Of a DNA stretch of 64,000 nucleotides, positions 14,722 to 26,805 are shown in pieces (position 1 is the stretch's first letter; each line of letters opens with the position of its first letter). Source of the stretch: Porticoccaceae bacterium (GTDB lineage Bacteria; Pseudomonadota; Gammaproteobacteria; Pseudomonadales; Porticoccaceae); the NCBI GenBank assembly GCA_018069525.1, contig JAGPUQ010000011.1, positions 124,001 to 188,000 on the forward strand. Direction: 5' to 3'. A program made the translations under genes and the position numbers. The notes under the pieces are model-generated. The model saw only the letters and a list, made by a program, of their open reading frames with translations. It was not told where the DNA came from and did no database searches.

Positions 14722-15309
14722 CTAAATGCTACCATTAAGGCGCTCTTCCGCACGCTGAGTTAAGGCCATCATAATTTCACCGAAGCCATATTCAAAATCG
14801 GCTTGATGTCGGGCAACGATGGGCCAGGCATCAGCCAACGGAATGGGCGTGCGAAAGCGCTCGCCTACTCGATTTAATACGGCGGGGATAATTTCTGCGT
14901 CCACGTAGCCTTCGAGCCAGCCAATCGCGGGTGCGCGGTCGCAAAAATGGCGGGCATTTTCCGGCAACCAGTCACGATGGGTTTCAAGGTGGGTATAAAA
15001 GGCCTGGCAAAAAGGTTTCAACTCTTGCTGGTGAAAGCGCTGCCAATCGCGGGCTAATAAATGATCAAAGCCAACATCGATAACAATACCGCCGTAGCGC
15101 CGCCAGGGCTTGGGAAACAGTGTTAGCAGCTCGCCCATTACCGGCAGCTCATCCATGTAGGCGTCCAGATGCCGATGCAGGCGAATGCCCTGCTCTACTT
15201 TGGATGGACATTGTCCTTTGAGCGGGCCTTTGATGAAATCGCCAAGCAGGCCACCCACCTGGATATCTGGCTCGGAGCCAGACAGCAGAATGTGGGCCAA
15301 AAAATTCAA
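14722..15309 (-). CDS. acpH: acyl carrier protein phosphodiesterase
   Basis: Removes the 4'-phosphopantetheine arm from holo-ACP. The 195-residue protein matches the AcpH (YajB) family in length. The N-terminal MNFLAHILLSGSEPDIQVGGLLGDFIKG contains the HD-like conserved His and Asp, and HRHLDAYMDELP and DVGFDHLLARDW follow. It lies 16 bases after gshA and is probably co-transcribed with it. The family call is firm. Confidence 0.9.
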   Translation of the reverse strand: MNFLAHILLSGSEPDIQVGGLLGDFIKGPLKGQCPSKVEQGIRLHRHLDAYMDELPVMGELLTLFPKPWRRYGGIVIDVGFDHLLARDWQRFHQQELKPFCQAFYTHLETHRDWLPENARHFCDRAPAIGWLEGYVDAEIIPAVLNRVGERFRTPIPLADAWPIVARHQADFEYGFGEIMMALTQRAEERLNGSI

Positions 15310-15325
15310 GATAAGGCCAAAATAA

Positions 15326-16942
15326 TTATTTTAAGGGGAAGTCGTACTGGGCGTAGTAGTTGGCCAAAAAGCTATCGAAATCTAATTCGTTCTCCGCTTC
15401 TATCGCACGTTGTTTTTTATGGGATTCAACCGCGAGTTTTCGATACAGCTCCGTGGTTGCCGGATCGAGCGCTGAATCGAGAAAATATTCTCGATGTTGT
15501 AACGCGTGATCCATCGCAGTGCGGAAGTAAGTTTTTCCGCTTTCCTGCATTTCTGCCAGCACCCGTGCGGAGGGGGTTAACGCCGGGTTGGTAATGGTAG
15601 GCGTAAGCGACTGGAGCGCGTCGCCGTAGTTCTTGCCACCGCAGGCGCGATCGAGGGTGGCGGCCACCGGGGTCATCGCGGTAAATAATTGCGCGGCCCA
15701 CTCGGACAGGGTTTTATTTTGGCCCTTGATATTAAGTTCGAGCTGCGGGTCGCGCCCTCGGTACACCACGTTGTGCTGGTTTTCCTGCATGTGGCGGTTT
15801 TCTTCTGCGTCGGTGGGCGGGCTGTCCTCGAGGAGGCAAAATAATAAAAAAGTATCGAGAAAATGAATTTGACGAGCGTCAATACCGACCGGATCGAAGG
15901 GGTTGAGATCAATACAACGCACTTCGATATATTCAATACCCCGCTCCCACAATGCGCGTAGAGCGACTTCGCCACTCTCAGTGACGCGCTTGGGACGAAT
16001 GGTACTGTAGAACTCGTTTTCAATTTGCAGCAGCGCGGTGCTCAGTTGTTGGTAGTCCCCGACGGCATTTTTTAAGCCCACTTTTTGGTAGGGCGCGTAA
16101 GGCGTAGTCAGCGCAGTGCGCAGGGTTTCAACATAGGAATCCAGGTTGTTGTAGCACACAGTAAGCGATTTTTGTGCGTTGCTCTGGTAGCCCAAATCAC
16201 CCATGCGCAAAGACGTCGCGTCAGGCATGTGCAGGCTGTGATCATCGTTGCTGAACCGCTGTAATTGATGGTCCCGGTCGCGCACAAAGGTACGACATAC
16301 GGCGGGAGCGGCACCAAATAAATACAATAACAACCAGAAATAGCGCCGAAAATTACGAATTAAACCGAGATAGCGCTCGGTTTTATAATCTTGCATGGAA
16401 CCGCGATAACCCGCATCTGCCTTGAGTATTGCCCAGGACTCATCGGGGAGCGACCAGTTATAGTGAATTCCGGCAATGGTTTGCATCAGCCGACCGTAGC
16501 GGTGACCTAAGCCTTGCCGATAAACGGTTTTCATGTGGCCAATGTTAGAACTACCGTATTGACCCACCGGAATATCTTTATCCTGGGCCAGCATGCAGGG
16601 CATGCTGTTTACCCACAGTAATTCGTCGCCAATATTACGGTAGGTAAAGCGATGCACTTGATCGAGTGTTGCAAGAGAGTCGGCAATAGAATGGCTTGGC
16701 GGGGTAATAAATTCCAACAGTGCTTCGGAAAAATCCGTGGTGATATTAGGGTGGGTCAGGGCAGAGCCCAGCGCGGAGGGATGTGCGCCTGCAGATAATT
16801 GGCCATCGGCGGTAACGCGTAGACTTTCTTTTTCGATGCCGCGAAGAATTCGGCGCAAGCTGGCTTGCTCCCCAGATTGCTCCGAGTCGCGGTCAAGCAC
16901 AGCCAATTGCTGCGTGAGTACGCTAAGTTTGGATTCAAACAA
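15326..16942 (-). CDS. gshA: glutamate-cysteine ligase
   Basis: First enzyme of glutathione synthesis, joining glutamate and cysteine with ATP. The 538 residues match the class 1 (gammaproteobacterial) family at E. coli-like length. Typical stretches are GIEKESLRVTADG near the N-terminus, TTDFSEALLEFITPP, GIEYIEVRCIDLNPFDPVG and MHALQHREYF-type sequence near the end. The start is TTG 16942; E. coli gshA also uses TTG, and no upstream ATG fits before the neighbouring stop. It lies 14 bases after a hypothetical gene and is followed by acpH and dsbB on the same strand. Confidence 0.94.
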   Translation of the reverse strand: MFESKLSVLTQQLAVLDRDSEQSGEQASLRRILRGIEKESLRVTADGQLSAGAHPSALGSALTHPNITTDFSEALLEFITPPSHSIADSLATLDQVHRFTYRNIGDELLWVNSMPCMLAQDKDIPVGQYGSSNIGHMKTVYRQGLGHRYGRLMQTIAGIHYNWSLPDESWAILKADAGYRGSMQDYKTERYLGLIRNFRRYFWLLLYLFGAAPAVCRTFVRDRDHQLQRFSNDDHSLHMPDATSLRMGDLGYQSNAQKSLTVCYNNLDSYVETLRTALTTPYAPYQKVGLKNAVGDYQQLSTALLQIENEFYSTIRPKRVTESGEVALRALWERGIEYIEVRCIDLNPFDPVGIDARQIHFLDTFLLFCLLEDSPPTDAEENRHMQENQHNVVYRGRDPQLELNIKGQNKTLSEWAAQLFTAMTPVAATLDRACGGKNYGDALQSLTPTITNPALTPSARVLAEMQESGKTYFRTAMDHALQHREYFLDSALDPATTELYRKLAVESHKKQRAIEAENELDFDSFLANYYAQYDFPLK

Positions 16943-16956
16943 GAGCTTGTCTGTGC

Positions 16957-17292
16957 TTAGGCTGCATTAGCATCGTTTATTTCTTCAGGGTCCTGCTCTT
17001 CGGCATTTATTGCAGTGCCTGTTTCGGCTTCAACTGCGGATTGAGCTTCAGCGCTTGCAGTATTATTTACGGCAGCAGCCACAGTAATCACGGGGCGACC
17101 CTTGGGATTACTGGGGCAGGCTACGACCTGGGCACGTAAGAGTACATCCTGGGCATTAACCTCCAACAGCTGATTAAGCGCGATATCCTTGTGTGGAGAA
17201 TAAAACACTGCGACGGTCGATTCGGCATCGTTCCATTGCGCTTCGCGGTTGAGGTAGCGGCCATCGGTATCTTGGATAACAAAAACGGTCAT
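16957..17292 (-). CDS. conserved-looking hypothetical protein before gshA
   Basis: An unrecognised 111-residue cytosolic protein. The first ~75 residues look folded, with beta strands such as TVFVIQDTDGRYLN and STVAVFYSPHKDIALNQLLEV. The last ~40 are Ala/Glu-rich and probably disordered. No signal or membrane segment. It lies 14 bases upstream of gshA on the same strand, suggesting co-transcription, but nothing in the sequence ties it to glutathione. I do not assign a function. Confidence 0.65.
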   Translation of the reverse strand: MTVFVIQDTDGRYLNREAQWNDAESTVAVFYSPHKDIALNQLLEVNAQDVLLRAQVVACPSNPKGRPVITVAAAVNNTASAEAQSAVEAETGTAINAEEQDPEEINDANAA

Positions 17293-17561
17293 AAGTACAT
17301 TCTGTAGGGTTTGGGTAAGTGTAACGGATCACAGTGGCGGAGCAAATATCCCCTGGGTTTTATACAACGTCACTTTTACCAAGGCACTTTGCATTTTTGC
17401 AAAATTTATTGAGGCCGACCCACCATCGAGTCTGATCCAGACGCCAGAATTAAAGGTACAGAAAGCTCCAGTTTGCTAAGCTATGGGGCAGTCACGACGA
17501 TAATCATTACTATAATGGCTACGATATTGGGGTTTTATCAATACATACGCAGGAGGCCAAA

Positions 17562-18005
17562 ATGGGCGAGTTACTAGGTATCACTTACCGGGAAGGCACG
17601 AGAAAACCGATGCTGGAAATCGACGCCTGTACCGTGTCGAAGCAGACGGGCGTCAACGGCGACTATCGCGGCAAGCCCAATAAACGCCAGGTTACGGTGC
17701 TCTGCGAGGAAAAGTGGCGTGCGGCCTGCGCCGATCTGGGCGAGGACTTACATTGGACGACCCGCCGGGCCAATTTACTGGTGCGCGGTGTTGCCATCGG
17801 CCCAGAATGCACCGGCAAAATATTGAAGGTTGGCGGCATGACCTTGAAAATCATAATGGAAACCGATCCCTGCTTTCGTATGGATGAACTACAACCGGGC
17901 TTAAAGGCCGCGCTCACCCCAGACTGGCGTGGCGGTGCCTGTTGCACCGTACTCAGTACCGGCGATATTGCGGTGGGCGATGGAGTTGCGTTCCTTGGGG
18001 AGTGA
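17562..18005 (+). CDS. MOSC domain protein
   Basis: A 147-residue stand-alone MOSC (molybdenum cofactor sulfurase C-terminal) domain protein. Features are the early GDYRGKPNKRQVTVL segment, LLVRGVAI and a late PCFRMDE where family members carry a conserved Cys (DPC). MOSC proteins bind molybdenum cofactor or move sulfur, but the partner here is unknown. A good AGGAGG precedes the ATG, and a TATAAT at 17511-17516 is a candidate -10. It converges with ubiD. Confidence 0.8.
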   Translation: MGELLGITYREGTRKPMLEIDACTVSKQTGVNGDYRGKPNKRQVTVLCEEKWRAACADLGEDLHWTTRRANLLVRGVAIGPECTGKILKVGGMTLKIIMETDPCFRMDELQPGLKAALTPDWRGGACCTVLSTGDIAVGDGVAFLGE

Positions 18006-18027
18006 GCTTGAGGATTAAGCTGAAAGA

Positions 18028-19506
18028 CTAAGCTGGAGGATCAAAAATCCCCAGCTCGTCCCAAATATCGTCAACCCGGGTTTTTACTGCATCGTCCATG
18101 GCAATGGGTTCGCCCCATTCGCGACTGGTTTCTCCGGGCCATTTATTGGTGGCATCAAAACCCATTTTAGAACCCAAACCCGAAACCGGTGAGGCGAAGT
18201 CCAGATAATCGATGGGCGTATTTTCCACCATCACCGTATCTCGTACCGGGTCCATCCGCGTGGTCATTGCCCAAATCACATCCTGCCAATCTCGTGCGTT
18301 AACGTCGTCGTCGGTGACCACCACAAACTTGGTGTACATAAACTGGCGTAAAAAAGACCACACACCCATCATCACGCGCTTGGCGTGGCCGGGATATTGT
18401 TTTTTTATGGTGACCACCGCAAATCGATAGGAACAGCCTTCCGGCGGTAAATAAAAGTCGGTGATTTCCGGGAATTGCTTTTGTAGCAGCGGTACAAATA
18501 CCTCGTTGAGTGCGACGCCAAGAATAGCCGGTTCATCCGGTGGCCGTCCCGTGTAAGTGCTGTGATAAATCGGATTTTTGCGGTGGGTGATGCGCTCGAT
18601 GGTAAATACCGGGAAGCGTTCGACCTCGTTGTAGTAGCCGGTGTGATCTCCGAAAGGGCCTTCGTCGGCTTCATCGCCCGGCAATAAATGACCTTCCAGA
18701 ATGATCTCCGCATTGGCGGGCACCTGTAGTTCGTTGCCGATACTTTTTGCCACTTCCGTTTTTTCGCCACGCAGTAAACCGGCAAAGGCATATTCCGATA
18801 GCGTATCGGGAATCGGCGTGACCGCGCTTAAAATGGTGGCGGGATCAGCACCCAGCGCAATCGAGATAGGAAAAGCTTCGCCGGGATGAGCTTGTTGCCA
18901 CTCCTGAAAATCCAGTGCGCCACCGCGCTGGGCCAACCAGCGCATAATGACGCGGTTTTTGCCGATCACCTGTAATCGATAAATGCCTAAATTTTGTCGC
19001 TCTTTCCCCGGCCCCCGGGTAATTACCAATGGCCAGGTGATCAGCGGCCCCGCGTCGCCGGGCCAGCAGGTTTGTATGGGCAGTTTACTTAAATCAACGG
19101 CATCGCCTTCGAGTATGACTTCCTGGCAGGCGGGTTTAGTAGTTTCGCGCACCGGCATATTTAACACCGGTTTAAAGTTGTCGCGCTTTTGCCATAAATC
19201 TTTCAAACTTTTCGGCGGCTCGGGCTCTTTTAGAAAAGCCAGCAGTTCGCCAACTTCGCGTAACTCGCTGACTTGCTCCCGGCCCATGCCCAGCGCAACC
19301 CGCTCGGGGGTACCAAACAAATTACCCAGCACCGGCATGTCGTAACCACTAACGTTCTCAAACAATAAGGCAGGACCACCCGCTTTGAGGGTGCGATCGC
19401 AAATTTCCGTAATTTCCAGATTCGGGCTAACGGGAGTGGTAATGCGTCTTAGTTCGCCACGAGCTTCCAGAAACTGGATAAAGTCGCGTAAATCCCGGTA
19501 ACTCAT
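18028..19506 (-). CDS. ubiD: 4-hydroxy-3-polyprenylbenzoate decarboxylase
   Basis: Prenylated-FMN-dependent decarboxylase of ubiquinone synthesis, working with UbiX. The 492 residues match E. coli UbiD (497). Motifs: [18 protein letters not shown] at the N-terminus, [34 protein letters not shown] (around the cofactor site) and [17 protein letters not shown]. The Glu/Arg catalytic network is expected there. It stands alone on the minus strand, convergent with the MOSC gene. Firm call. Confidence 0.95.
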   Translation of the reverse strand: MSYRDLRDFIQFLEARGELRRITTPVSPNLEITEICDRTLKAGGPALLFENVSGYDMPVLGNLFGTPERVALGMGREQVSELREVGELLAFLKEPEPPKSLKDLWQKRDNFKPVLNMPVRETTKPACQEVILEGDAVDLSKLPIQTCWPGDAGPLITWPLVITRGPGKERQNLGIYRLQVIGKNRVIMRWLAQRGGALDFQEWQQAHPGEAFPISIALGADPATILSAVTPIPDTLSEYAFAGLLRGEKTEVAKSIGNELQVPANAEIILEGHLLPGDEADEGPFGDHTGYYNEVERFPVFTIERITHRKNPIYHSTYTGRPPDEPAILGVALNEVFVPLLQKQFPEITDFYLPPEGCSYRFAVVTIKKQYPGHAKRVMMGVWSFLRQFMYTKFVVVTDDDVNARDWQDVIWAMTTRMDPVRDTVMVENTPIDYLDFASPVSGLGSKMGFDATNKWPGETSREWGEPIAMDDAVKTRVDDIWDELGIFDPPA

Positions 19507-19662
19507 AATCTAATCTGCTTGGGTAAGATGTGCTGAGTGTTACGGCATTAGTGCACTAATGCAAGGGCAGCGTGCATGTATGGAAGCATTGCGGGCATTG
19601 TTTTCGTGGTAGACGCCCGGTATGGTAAAGCCCAATTATTGAACCCCACAGGGAGTAAGGCC

Positions 19663-20628
19663 ATGAGCAGTCTATCGGTAGAAAAAAGCACTTTAGGTTC
19701 CAGTGAGTTACAGGTCAGCCGGCTGGGTCTTGGCTGCATGGGAATGTCAGAATTTTACGGGCCATCGGACGAGGCCGAATCCATCAAAACCTTGCACGAA
19801 GCTATTGAGCTAGGCGTGAATTTTTTTGATACCGCCGACATGTACGGCAGCGGCCTTAACGAAAAATTATTGGGCCGGGCATTTGCGGGCAAATGGAATC
19901 AAGTGGTGCTGGCCACTAAGTTTGGCATATTGCGCGATAGCGAAGGCGGTATTTCCGGACTCAATGGCAGACCCGAATATATTAAACAGGCTTGCGAGGG
20001 CAGCTTAAAGCGTTTGGGTACCGAGACCATCGATCTGTATTACGCCCACCGCATCGATCCCGAAGTGCCAATAGAAGACACCGTCGGCGCGATGGCCGAT
20101 TTAGTCACGGAAGGCAAAGTACGATATTTAGGTGTGAGCGAAGCCACGCCCGACGAGTTACGCCGAGCGCAAGGCATTCACGACATCAGCGCATTGCAAA
20201 CCGAATACTCCCTGTGGAGCCGAGATGTCGAGGGCGACATCCTCGATACTTGTCGGGAGTTGAATGTTGCCTTCGTCGCTTATAGCCCGCTGGGTCGAGG
20301 CTTTCTTACCGGTGCCATCCCATCGCGGGATTCCTTAGATGCTCAAGATTATCGACTCGCGACACCGCGATTTCAGGAGGATGCGCTGGCGGAAAACAAA
20401 AAGTTTCTCGACATCGTCAACAATATTGCCGAACAAAAAAGTATTACTGCTGCGCAAGTAGCGCTGTCCTGGGTACTCAATCAGGGCGACGATATATTCC
20501 CCATTCCGGGCACACGCAAAATTTCGCGTTTAAAAGAAAACCTGGCGGCATTAAACGTCTCGTTCAGTCCGAAGGAGTTAGCGGATATTCGCGCACAGTT
20601 GCCAACAGCACAGGGCGATCGATATTAA
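19663..20628 (+). CDS. aldo/keto reductase
   Basis: NADPH-dependent oxidoreductase of the aldo/keto reductase family (321 residues, TIM barrel), of the AKR13-like type. The catalytic tetrad is visible: Asp and Tyr in [10 protein letters not shown], Lys in VLATKFG and His in [10 protein letters not shown]-terminal cofactor loop ([17 protein letters not shown]) binds the NADP phosphate. ATG 19663 is chosen because GGGAGTAAGG precedes it and the protein then begins like its family; the frame stays open to 19576. The substrate is unknown. Confidence 0.9.
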   Translation: MSSLSVEKSTLGSSELQVSRLGLGCMGMSEFYGPSDEAESIKTLHEAIELGVNFFDTADMYGSGLNEKLLGRAFAGKWNQVVLATKFGILRDSEGGISGLNGRPEYIKQACEGSLKRLGTETIDLYYAHRIDPEVPIEDTVGAMADLVTEGKVRYLGVSEATPDELRRAQGIHDISALQTEYSLWSRDVEGDILDTCRELNVAFVAYSPLGRGFLTGAIPSRDSLDAQDYRLATPRFQEDALAENKKFLDIVNNIAEQKSITAAQVALSWVLNQGDDIFPIPGTRKISRLKENLAALNVSFSPKELADIRAQLPTAQGDRY

Positions 20629-20702
20629 TTTTTACTTATGCCGACAGTTACCGAGAAGCTCACTTTAAAGAAAGCTTCCATCTATAGCTATAGAGATATT
20701 TT

Positions 20703-21131
20703 ATGTCCCACGACTGGATTGAAGTGTTACACATTATCAGTGTTATCTGCTGGTTTGCGGCACTATTTTATTTGCCGCGTTTATTTGTCTACCACGCCTC
20801 GGCCGAGGACGCGATAGGCATCGAGCGCTTCAAAATAATGGAACGTAAATTACTGCGCGGCATCGCCAACCCCGCGATGGTCGCCACCCTGATTTTCGGT
20901 ATCTGGCTAGCAAGCCTGGCTCCAGACTATTATCTGCATCAAGCCTGGTTTTGGGTAAAAGTTAGCATGGTGAGCTTGCTGGTTCTTTATCATTTCGCGT
21001 GCATTTATTTTATGAAACAATTTCGCGATGATAAAAACGCCCGCAGCCATGTTTTTTATCGGTGGTTTAATGAAGTGCCGGTAGTGATTTTGATTGTGGT
21101 TGTTATTATGGTTGTGATTCGCCCTTTTTGA
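20703..21131 (+). CDS. hemJ: HemJ-like protoporphyrinogen oxidase
   Basis: A 142-residue membrane protein of the UPF0093/HemJ family, with four helices. The conserved His of EVLHIISVICWFAALFYLPRLFVYH and the Lys and His of WVKVSMVSLLVLYHFACIYFM match the haem-binding and functional residues reported for HemJ. HemJ oxidises protoporphyrinogen IX to protoporphyrin IX. Proximity to hemL and hemB (1.5-3 kb downstream, same strand, MATE gene between) fits a haem-synthesis neighbourhood. The symbol is by family. Confidence 0.85.
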   Translation: MSHDWIEVLHIISVICWFAALFYLPRLFVYHASAEDAIGIERFKIMERKLLRGIANPAMVATLIFGIWLASLAPDYYLHQAWFWVKVSMVSLLVLYHFACIYFMKQFRDDKNARSHVFYRWFNEVPVVILIVVVIMVVIRPF

Positions 21132-21138
21132 TTTTACT

Positions 21139-22557
21139 TTGAAAACAACCCCCCCTCTTCATTCGAACACTCCCGCTCGCTCAGGTCGTGGCGCTCGCGC
21201 TCAGCAACGTACTGAGGCAATCGTCAATGCGCCAATCGGGCCGACCCTGCTGCGCCTAACCCTGCCGATGATCGCCGGAATTATTTCCTTGATGCTGCTG
21301 GGCTTGGTGGATTCTTATTTTGTCGGTCAACTAGGGCTCGACGAACTTGCGGCGCTGGGCTTCACCCTGCCGGTTATTTCCAGTGCCCACGGTATTGCCC
21401 TGGGAATTGGCATGGCCTTATCGGTACTGATTTCACGCATGCTGGGGGCGGGCAATATTGACCAGGCTGCGCGCACCATCAGCGACGGTCGCTACCTGAC
21501 TATTGTCGTCGCAATCATCATGCAATTACTGTTGTGGTTGTTCTTTGATCCCTTGTTTAAGGTTCTGGGTGCGGGCGCAGAAGTCATGCCGCACATTCGC
21601 GACTATATGTTTATCTGGTTGCCGTCGATCCCACTGATGTTTTTGAACATTACCGGCAATACCGTATTGCGGGCGGCGGGCAGCCCGGCTAAATCAGCTT
21701 TTCTTTTATTTATGGTGGCGCTGCTAAACGGAATTTTCGATCCGATATTTATTTTTGGTTTCGGACCCATTCCCGGCATGGGGATGATCGGTGCTTCGCT
21801 GGCCACCGTGCTAGCGTGGATGATTACTTACGCCATATCAGTGTTTATGTTGGGCTATCAGGAAAAACTACTGGTGCGAACATTACCGAGCTGGCCGAGC
21901 CTGCTGGAAAGCTGGCGCAAGCTTATGCGCATCGGCGTCCCGGCAGTGTGCGCAAATTTAATGACCCCCGTAGCGGCAGGCGTGCTTACCGCGATGATGG
22001 CGGGGTTTGGAACCTCGGCGGTGGCTGGTTTCGGCGTCGCCATTCGCGTCGAAGCGGTGTGCTTGATGATTGCTTTTGCGCTGTCGTCCACCTTGCCAAT
22101 GTTTATCGGGCAAAACCTGGGCGCGGGCAAAATCGAGCGAGTGCGGCGCGCCCTCTACGGCAGTTTAGGTTTTGTGCTGATTTTTCAAACGCTGGTCTAC
22201 CTTGGCTTACGGGTGTTGCCAGCCATTGGGCCACTATTCTCTGAGGTGGAATCTGTCGTTGCTATTATTAACGATTATTTGTTACTGGTGCCGCTAACCT
22301 ACGGTGGCCACGCTGTGGTTATTTTGGTGATGGTGTCGTTAAATGCGATGAATCAACCACGTATTGCCCTGGCGGTTACCACTTTACGCCTGGCGCTTAT
22401 CAATTTACCTCTGGCCTATGTGGGTGCACAGCTCTACAGCACCCTCGGCCTGTTTGTCGGCTACGCATTAGGCAATATCATTTCAGGTATTTTGGCTTTT
22501 GTGATTATGCGAAGAGTGTGGCGGCGGGATGTAGGCGTACTCGCTACCCATATTTAA
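21139..22557 (+). CDS. MATE family efflux transporter
   Basis: Inner-membrane multidrug and toxin extrusion antiporter with 12 predicted helices in two similar halves (472 residues). The N-terminal half has GPTLLRLTLPMIAGIISLMLLGLVDSYFVGQLG and the second half VPAVCANLMTPVAAGVLTAMMAGFGTSAVAGFG, both typical. The start at TTG 21139, eight bases after hemJ, is the only one found before the first helix; about 30 polar residues precede the membrane part, so a later non-ATG start is possible. Substrate unknown. Confidence 0.88.
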   Translation: MKTTPPLHSNTPARSGRGARAQQRTEAIVNAPIGPTLLRLTLPMIAGIISLMLLGLVDSYFVGQLGLDELAALGFTLPVISSAHGIALGIGMALSVLISRMLGAGNIDQAARTISDGRYLTIVVAIIMQLLLWLFFDPLFKVLGAGAEVMPHIRDYMFIWLPSIPLMFLNITGNTVLRAAGSPAKSAFLLFMVALLNGIFDPIFIFGFGPIPGMGMIGASLATVLAWMITYAISVFMLGYQEKLLVRTLPSWPSLLESWRKLMRIGVPAVCANLMTPVAAGVLTAMMAGFGTSAVAGFGVAIRVEAVCLMIAFALSSTLPMFIGQNLGAGKIERVRRALYGSLGFVLIFQTLVYLGLRVLPAIGPLFSEVESVVAIINDYLLLVPLTYGGHAVVILVMVSLNAMNQPRIALAVTTLRLALINLPLAYVGAQLYSTLGLFVGYALGNIISGILAFVIMRRVWRRDVGVLATHI

Positions 22558-22668
22558 TTTTTCCTTAGACAATAGTTTTTCGTCAACACCGGAATGCGCT
22601 TCTGCTAAAGTAAGCAGCTTAATCAAGCCTTACCCCTCTACTTAACTCCCCTACTTAGATACTACCCC

Positions 22669-23949
22669 ATGACCCAATCCCAAGACTGTTTCGAAGCCGC
22701 CCAGCACCATATTCCCGGCGGAGTTAATTCGCCCGTGCGTGCGTTCCGCGCCGTGGGTGGCTCGCCGGTATTTTTTGAACGTGCCGATGGCCCCTATCTT
22801 TACGACGTCGCCGGCAAGCGTTATGTCGACTACGTGCAATCCTGGGGACCAATGATCCTCGGCCATAATCACCCGGCCGTGATCGGAGCGATCCGTGCGC
22901 AATTGGACAAGGGCCTGAGTTTTGGCGCGCCCACTGAGCTGGAAACTCGCATGGCCGATACCCTGTGCGAACTGGTACCGGGGATGGACATGGTGCGCAT
23001 GGTGAATTCCGGCACCGAGGCCACCATGAGCGCAATCCGGCTGGCCAGAGGCGTCACCGGTCGAGATAAAATTATTAAATTTGAAGGCTGTTATCACGGA
23101 CACAGCGATTCCTTATTAGTGAAAGCGGGTTCCGGCGCGCTCACTTTGGGCGTGCCCAGCTCCCCCGGTGTGCCCGCCGCACTGGCCGATCACACCGTAA
23201 CTCTTACCTACAACGATAATGACAGTGTTGCAGAGGCCTTTGCCGCCCTTGGCGAACAAGTCGCCTGCGTTATCGTGGAACCGGTGGCGGGCAATATGAG
23301 CTGCATACCGCCTGCGCCCGGCTTTTTAGCAACATTGCGCGAGCACTGTACTCAACACGGTGCCTTATTGATTATCGATGAAGTGATGACCGGCTTTCGA
23401 GTGGGGCCAAACGGTGCTGTAGGCCGCTATAACATCGATGCGGATATTACCTGCCTTGGCAAAGTGATTGGTGGCGGTATGCCGGTAGGTGCTTTTGGTG
23501 GTAAGCGAGACATTATGGAACACCTCGCGCCATTGGGGCCGGTGTATCAGGCAGGAACTTTGTCGGGCAATCCCGTTGCTATGGCGGCGGGACTAGCGAC
23601 ATTGGAACAGGTGTCTCAGCCAGATTTCCACCAGGGTATTTTTGCGCACACCGATACACTGATTGCAGGTATTCGGGAGCGCGCCGCCAGTGCCGGTATT
23701 GCGTTGACCAGTAACCACGTGGGCTCGATGTTTGGTTTGTTTTTTACCGAAGACAGCGAAGTGACTAATTACCAACAAGTCATGGCCTGCGATACCGAGC
23801 GCTTTAATCGTTTCTTCCACGGCATGTTAGAGGCCGGTGTTTATCTGGCGCCCGCCGCCTACGAAGCCGGTTTTATGTCGGCGGCCCACAGCGACGAGGA
23901 CATTGAGTTTACTCTCGATGCGGTAGAGCGAGTATTTGCGAGCTGGTGA
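22669..23949 (+). CDS. hemL: glutamate-1-semialdehyde 2,1-aminomutase
   Basis: PLP enzyme that makes 5-aminolevulinate from glutamate-1-semialdehyde in the C5 haem pathway. The 426 residues match the family. Motifs: [16 protein letters not shown] at the N-terminus, [36 protein letters not shown], and the PLP lysine in [17 protein letters not shown]. It precedes hemB on the same strand with a ~100-bp spacer, so the two haem genes may be co-regulated. Firm call. Confidence 0.97.
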   Translation: MTQSQDCFEAAQHHIPGGVNSPVRAFRAVGGSPVFFERADGPYLYDVAGKRYVDYVQSWGPMILGHNHPAVIGAIRAQLDKGLSFGAPTELETRMADTLCELVPGMDMVRMVNSGTEATMSAIRLARGVTGRDKIIKFEGCYHGHSDSLLVKAGSGALTLGVPSSPGVPAALADHTVTLTYNDNDSVAEAFAALGEQVACVIVEPVAGNMSCIPPAPGFLATLREHCTQHGALLIIDEVMTGFRVGPNGAVGRYNIDADITCLGKVIGGGMPVGAFGGKRDIMEHLAPLGPVYQAGTLSGNPVAMAAGLATLEQVSQPDFHQGIFAHTDTLIAGIRERAASAGIALTSNHVGSMFGLFFTEDSEVTNYQQVMACDTERFNRFFHGMLEAGVYLAPAAYEAGFMSAAHSDEDIEFTLDAVERVFASW

Positions 23950-23981
23950 AATACTGCGCAAGAACAGGCATTACCCGGTAA

Positions 23982-26263
<2,282 letters not shown>

Positions 26264-26272
26264 TAGTCCGTT

Positions 26273-26794
26273 TTACTGTGCGTTAGTTTTGGCCAGCAAG
26301 CTGTCGAGTTTGTGCCGAGTTGCACTACCCGAGGAACTAAAGGCAATACCTTTAAGGGCCATTTGTCGTGCCTGCGTCGGCTGCTCTTTGGCCAGGTAGC
26401 AATTCCCCAATATTAAATACACTTCCGGACGACGGGAGTCGATGCGCTGGGCGCGCTCGGCAAAGGCAACCGCGTTATCGTAGCGAGTCTCGCGATAGGC
26501 ATTCCACGCGCTGTCGAGCAGAGAGTCTACGGCACTCGGCGCGACCCGGGGGCGAGACGCGATGGGCTCGATAACCGTCGGCGGTGGTTTGTCCTCGGGC
26601 CCGGGGTAGGGTCCCGGTTGAGGTTGAGGTCGGGGTTGAGGGGAAGGATAAGTATTGGGATCGGTCGCCGGCGGCGGTGAAGGCATCAATATTATCGGCG
26701 CGCTTGGCCCCTGGTAGATCGGTGTACAGGCGCTCAGTACCAGCAACAGCGCTAGTAAGGCTACGTTGCGTAAAGAAAAGGGTGTTGTTCGCAT
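26273..26794 (-). CDS. TPR-type lipoprotein downstream of mrcB
   Basis: A 173-residue lipoprotein. The signal MRTTPFSLRNVALLALLLVLSAC gives the lipidated Cys, then a long Pro-rich linker (PSPPPATDPNTYPSPQPRPQP) and a C-terminal tetratricopeptide pair (SLLDSAWNAYRETRYDNAVAFAERAQ, PEVYLILGNCYLAKEQPTQARQMA). It starts 10 bases after the mrcB stop. Together with the Pro-rich reach and TPR this suggests an outer-membrane partner of PBP1b, analogous in placement to LpoB; that is inference, since LpoB itself has no TPR. ATG 26794 is chosen over one 30 bases upstream that would precede the signal with charged residues. Confidence 0.75.
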   Translation of the reverse strand: MRTTPFSLRNVALLALLLVLSACTPIYQGPSAPIILMPSPPPATDPNTYPSPQPRPQPQPGPYPGPEDKPPPTVIEPIASRPRVAPSAVDSLLDSAWNAYRETRYDNAVAFAERAQRIDSRRPEVYLILGNCYLAKEQPTQARQMALKGIAFSSSGSATRHKLDSLLAKTNAQ

Positions 26795-26805
26795 ATGTTT
26801 CCCGC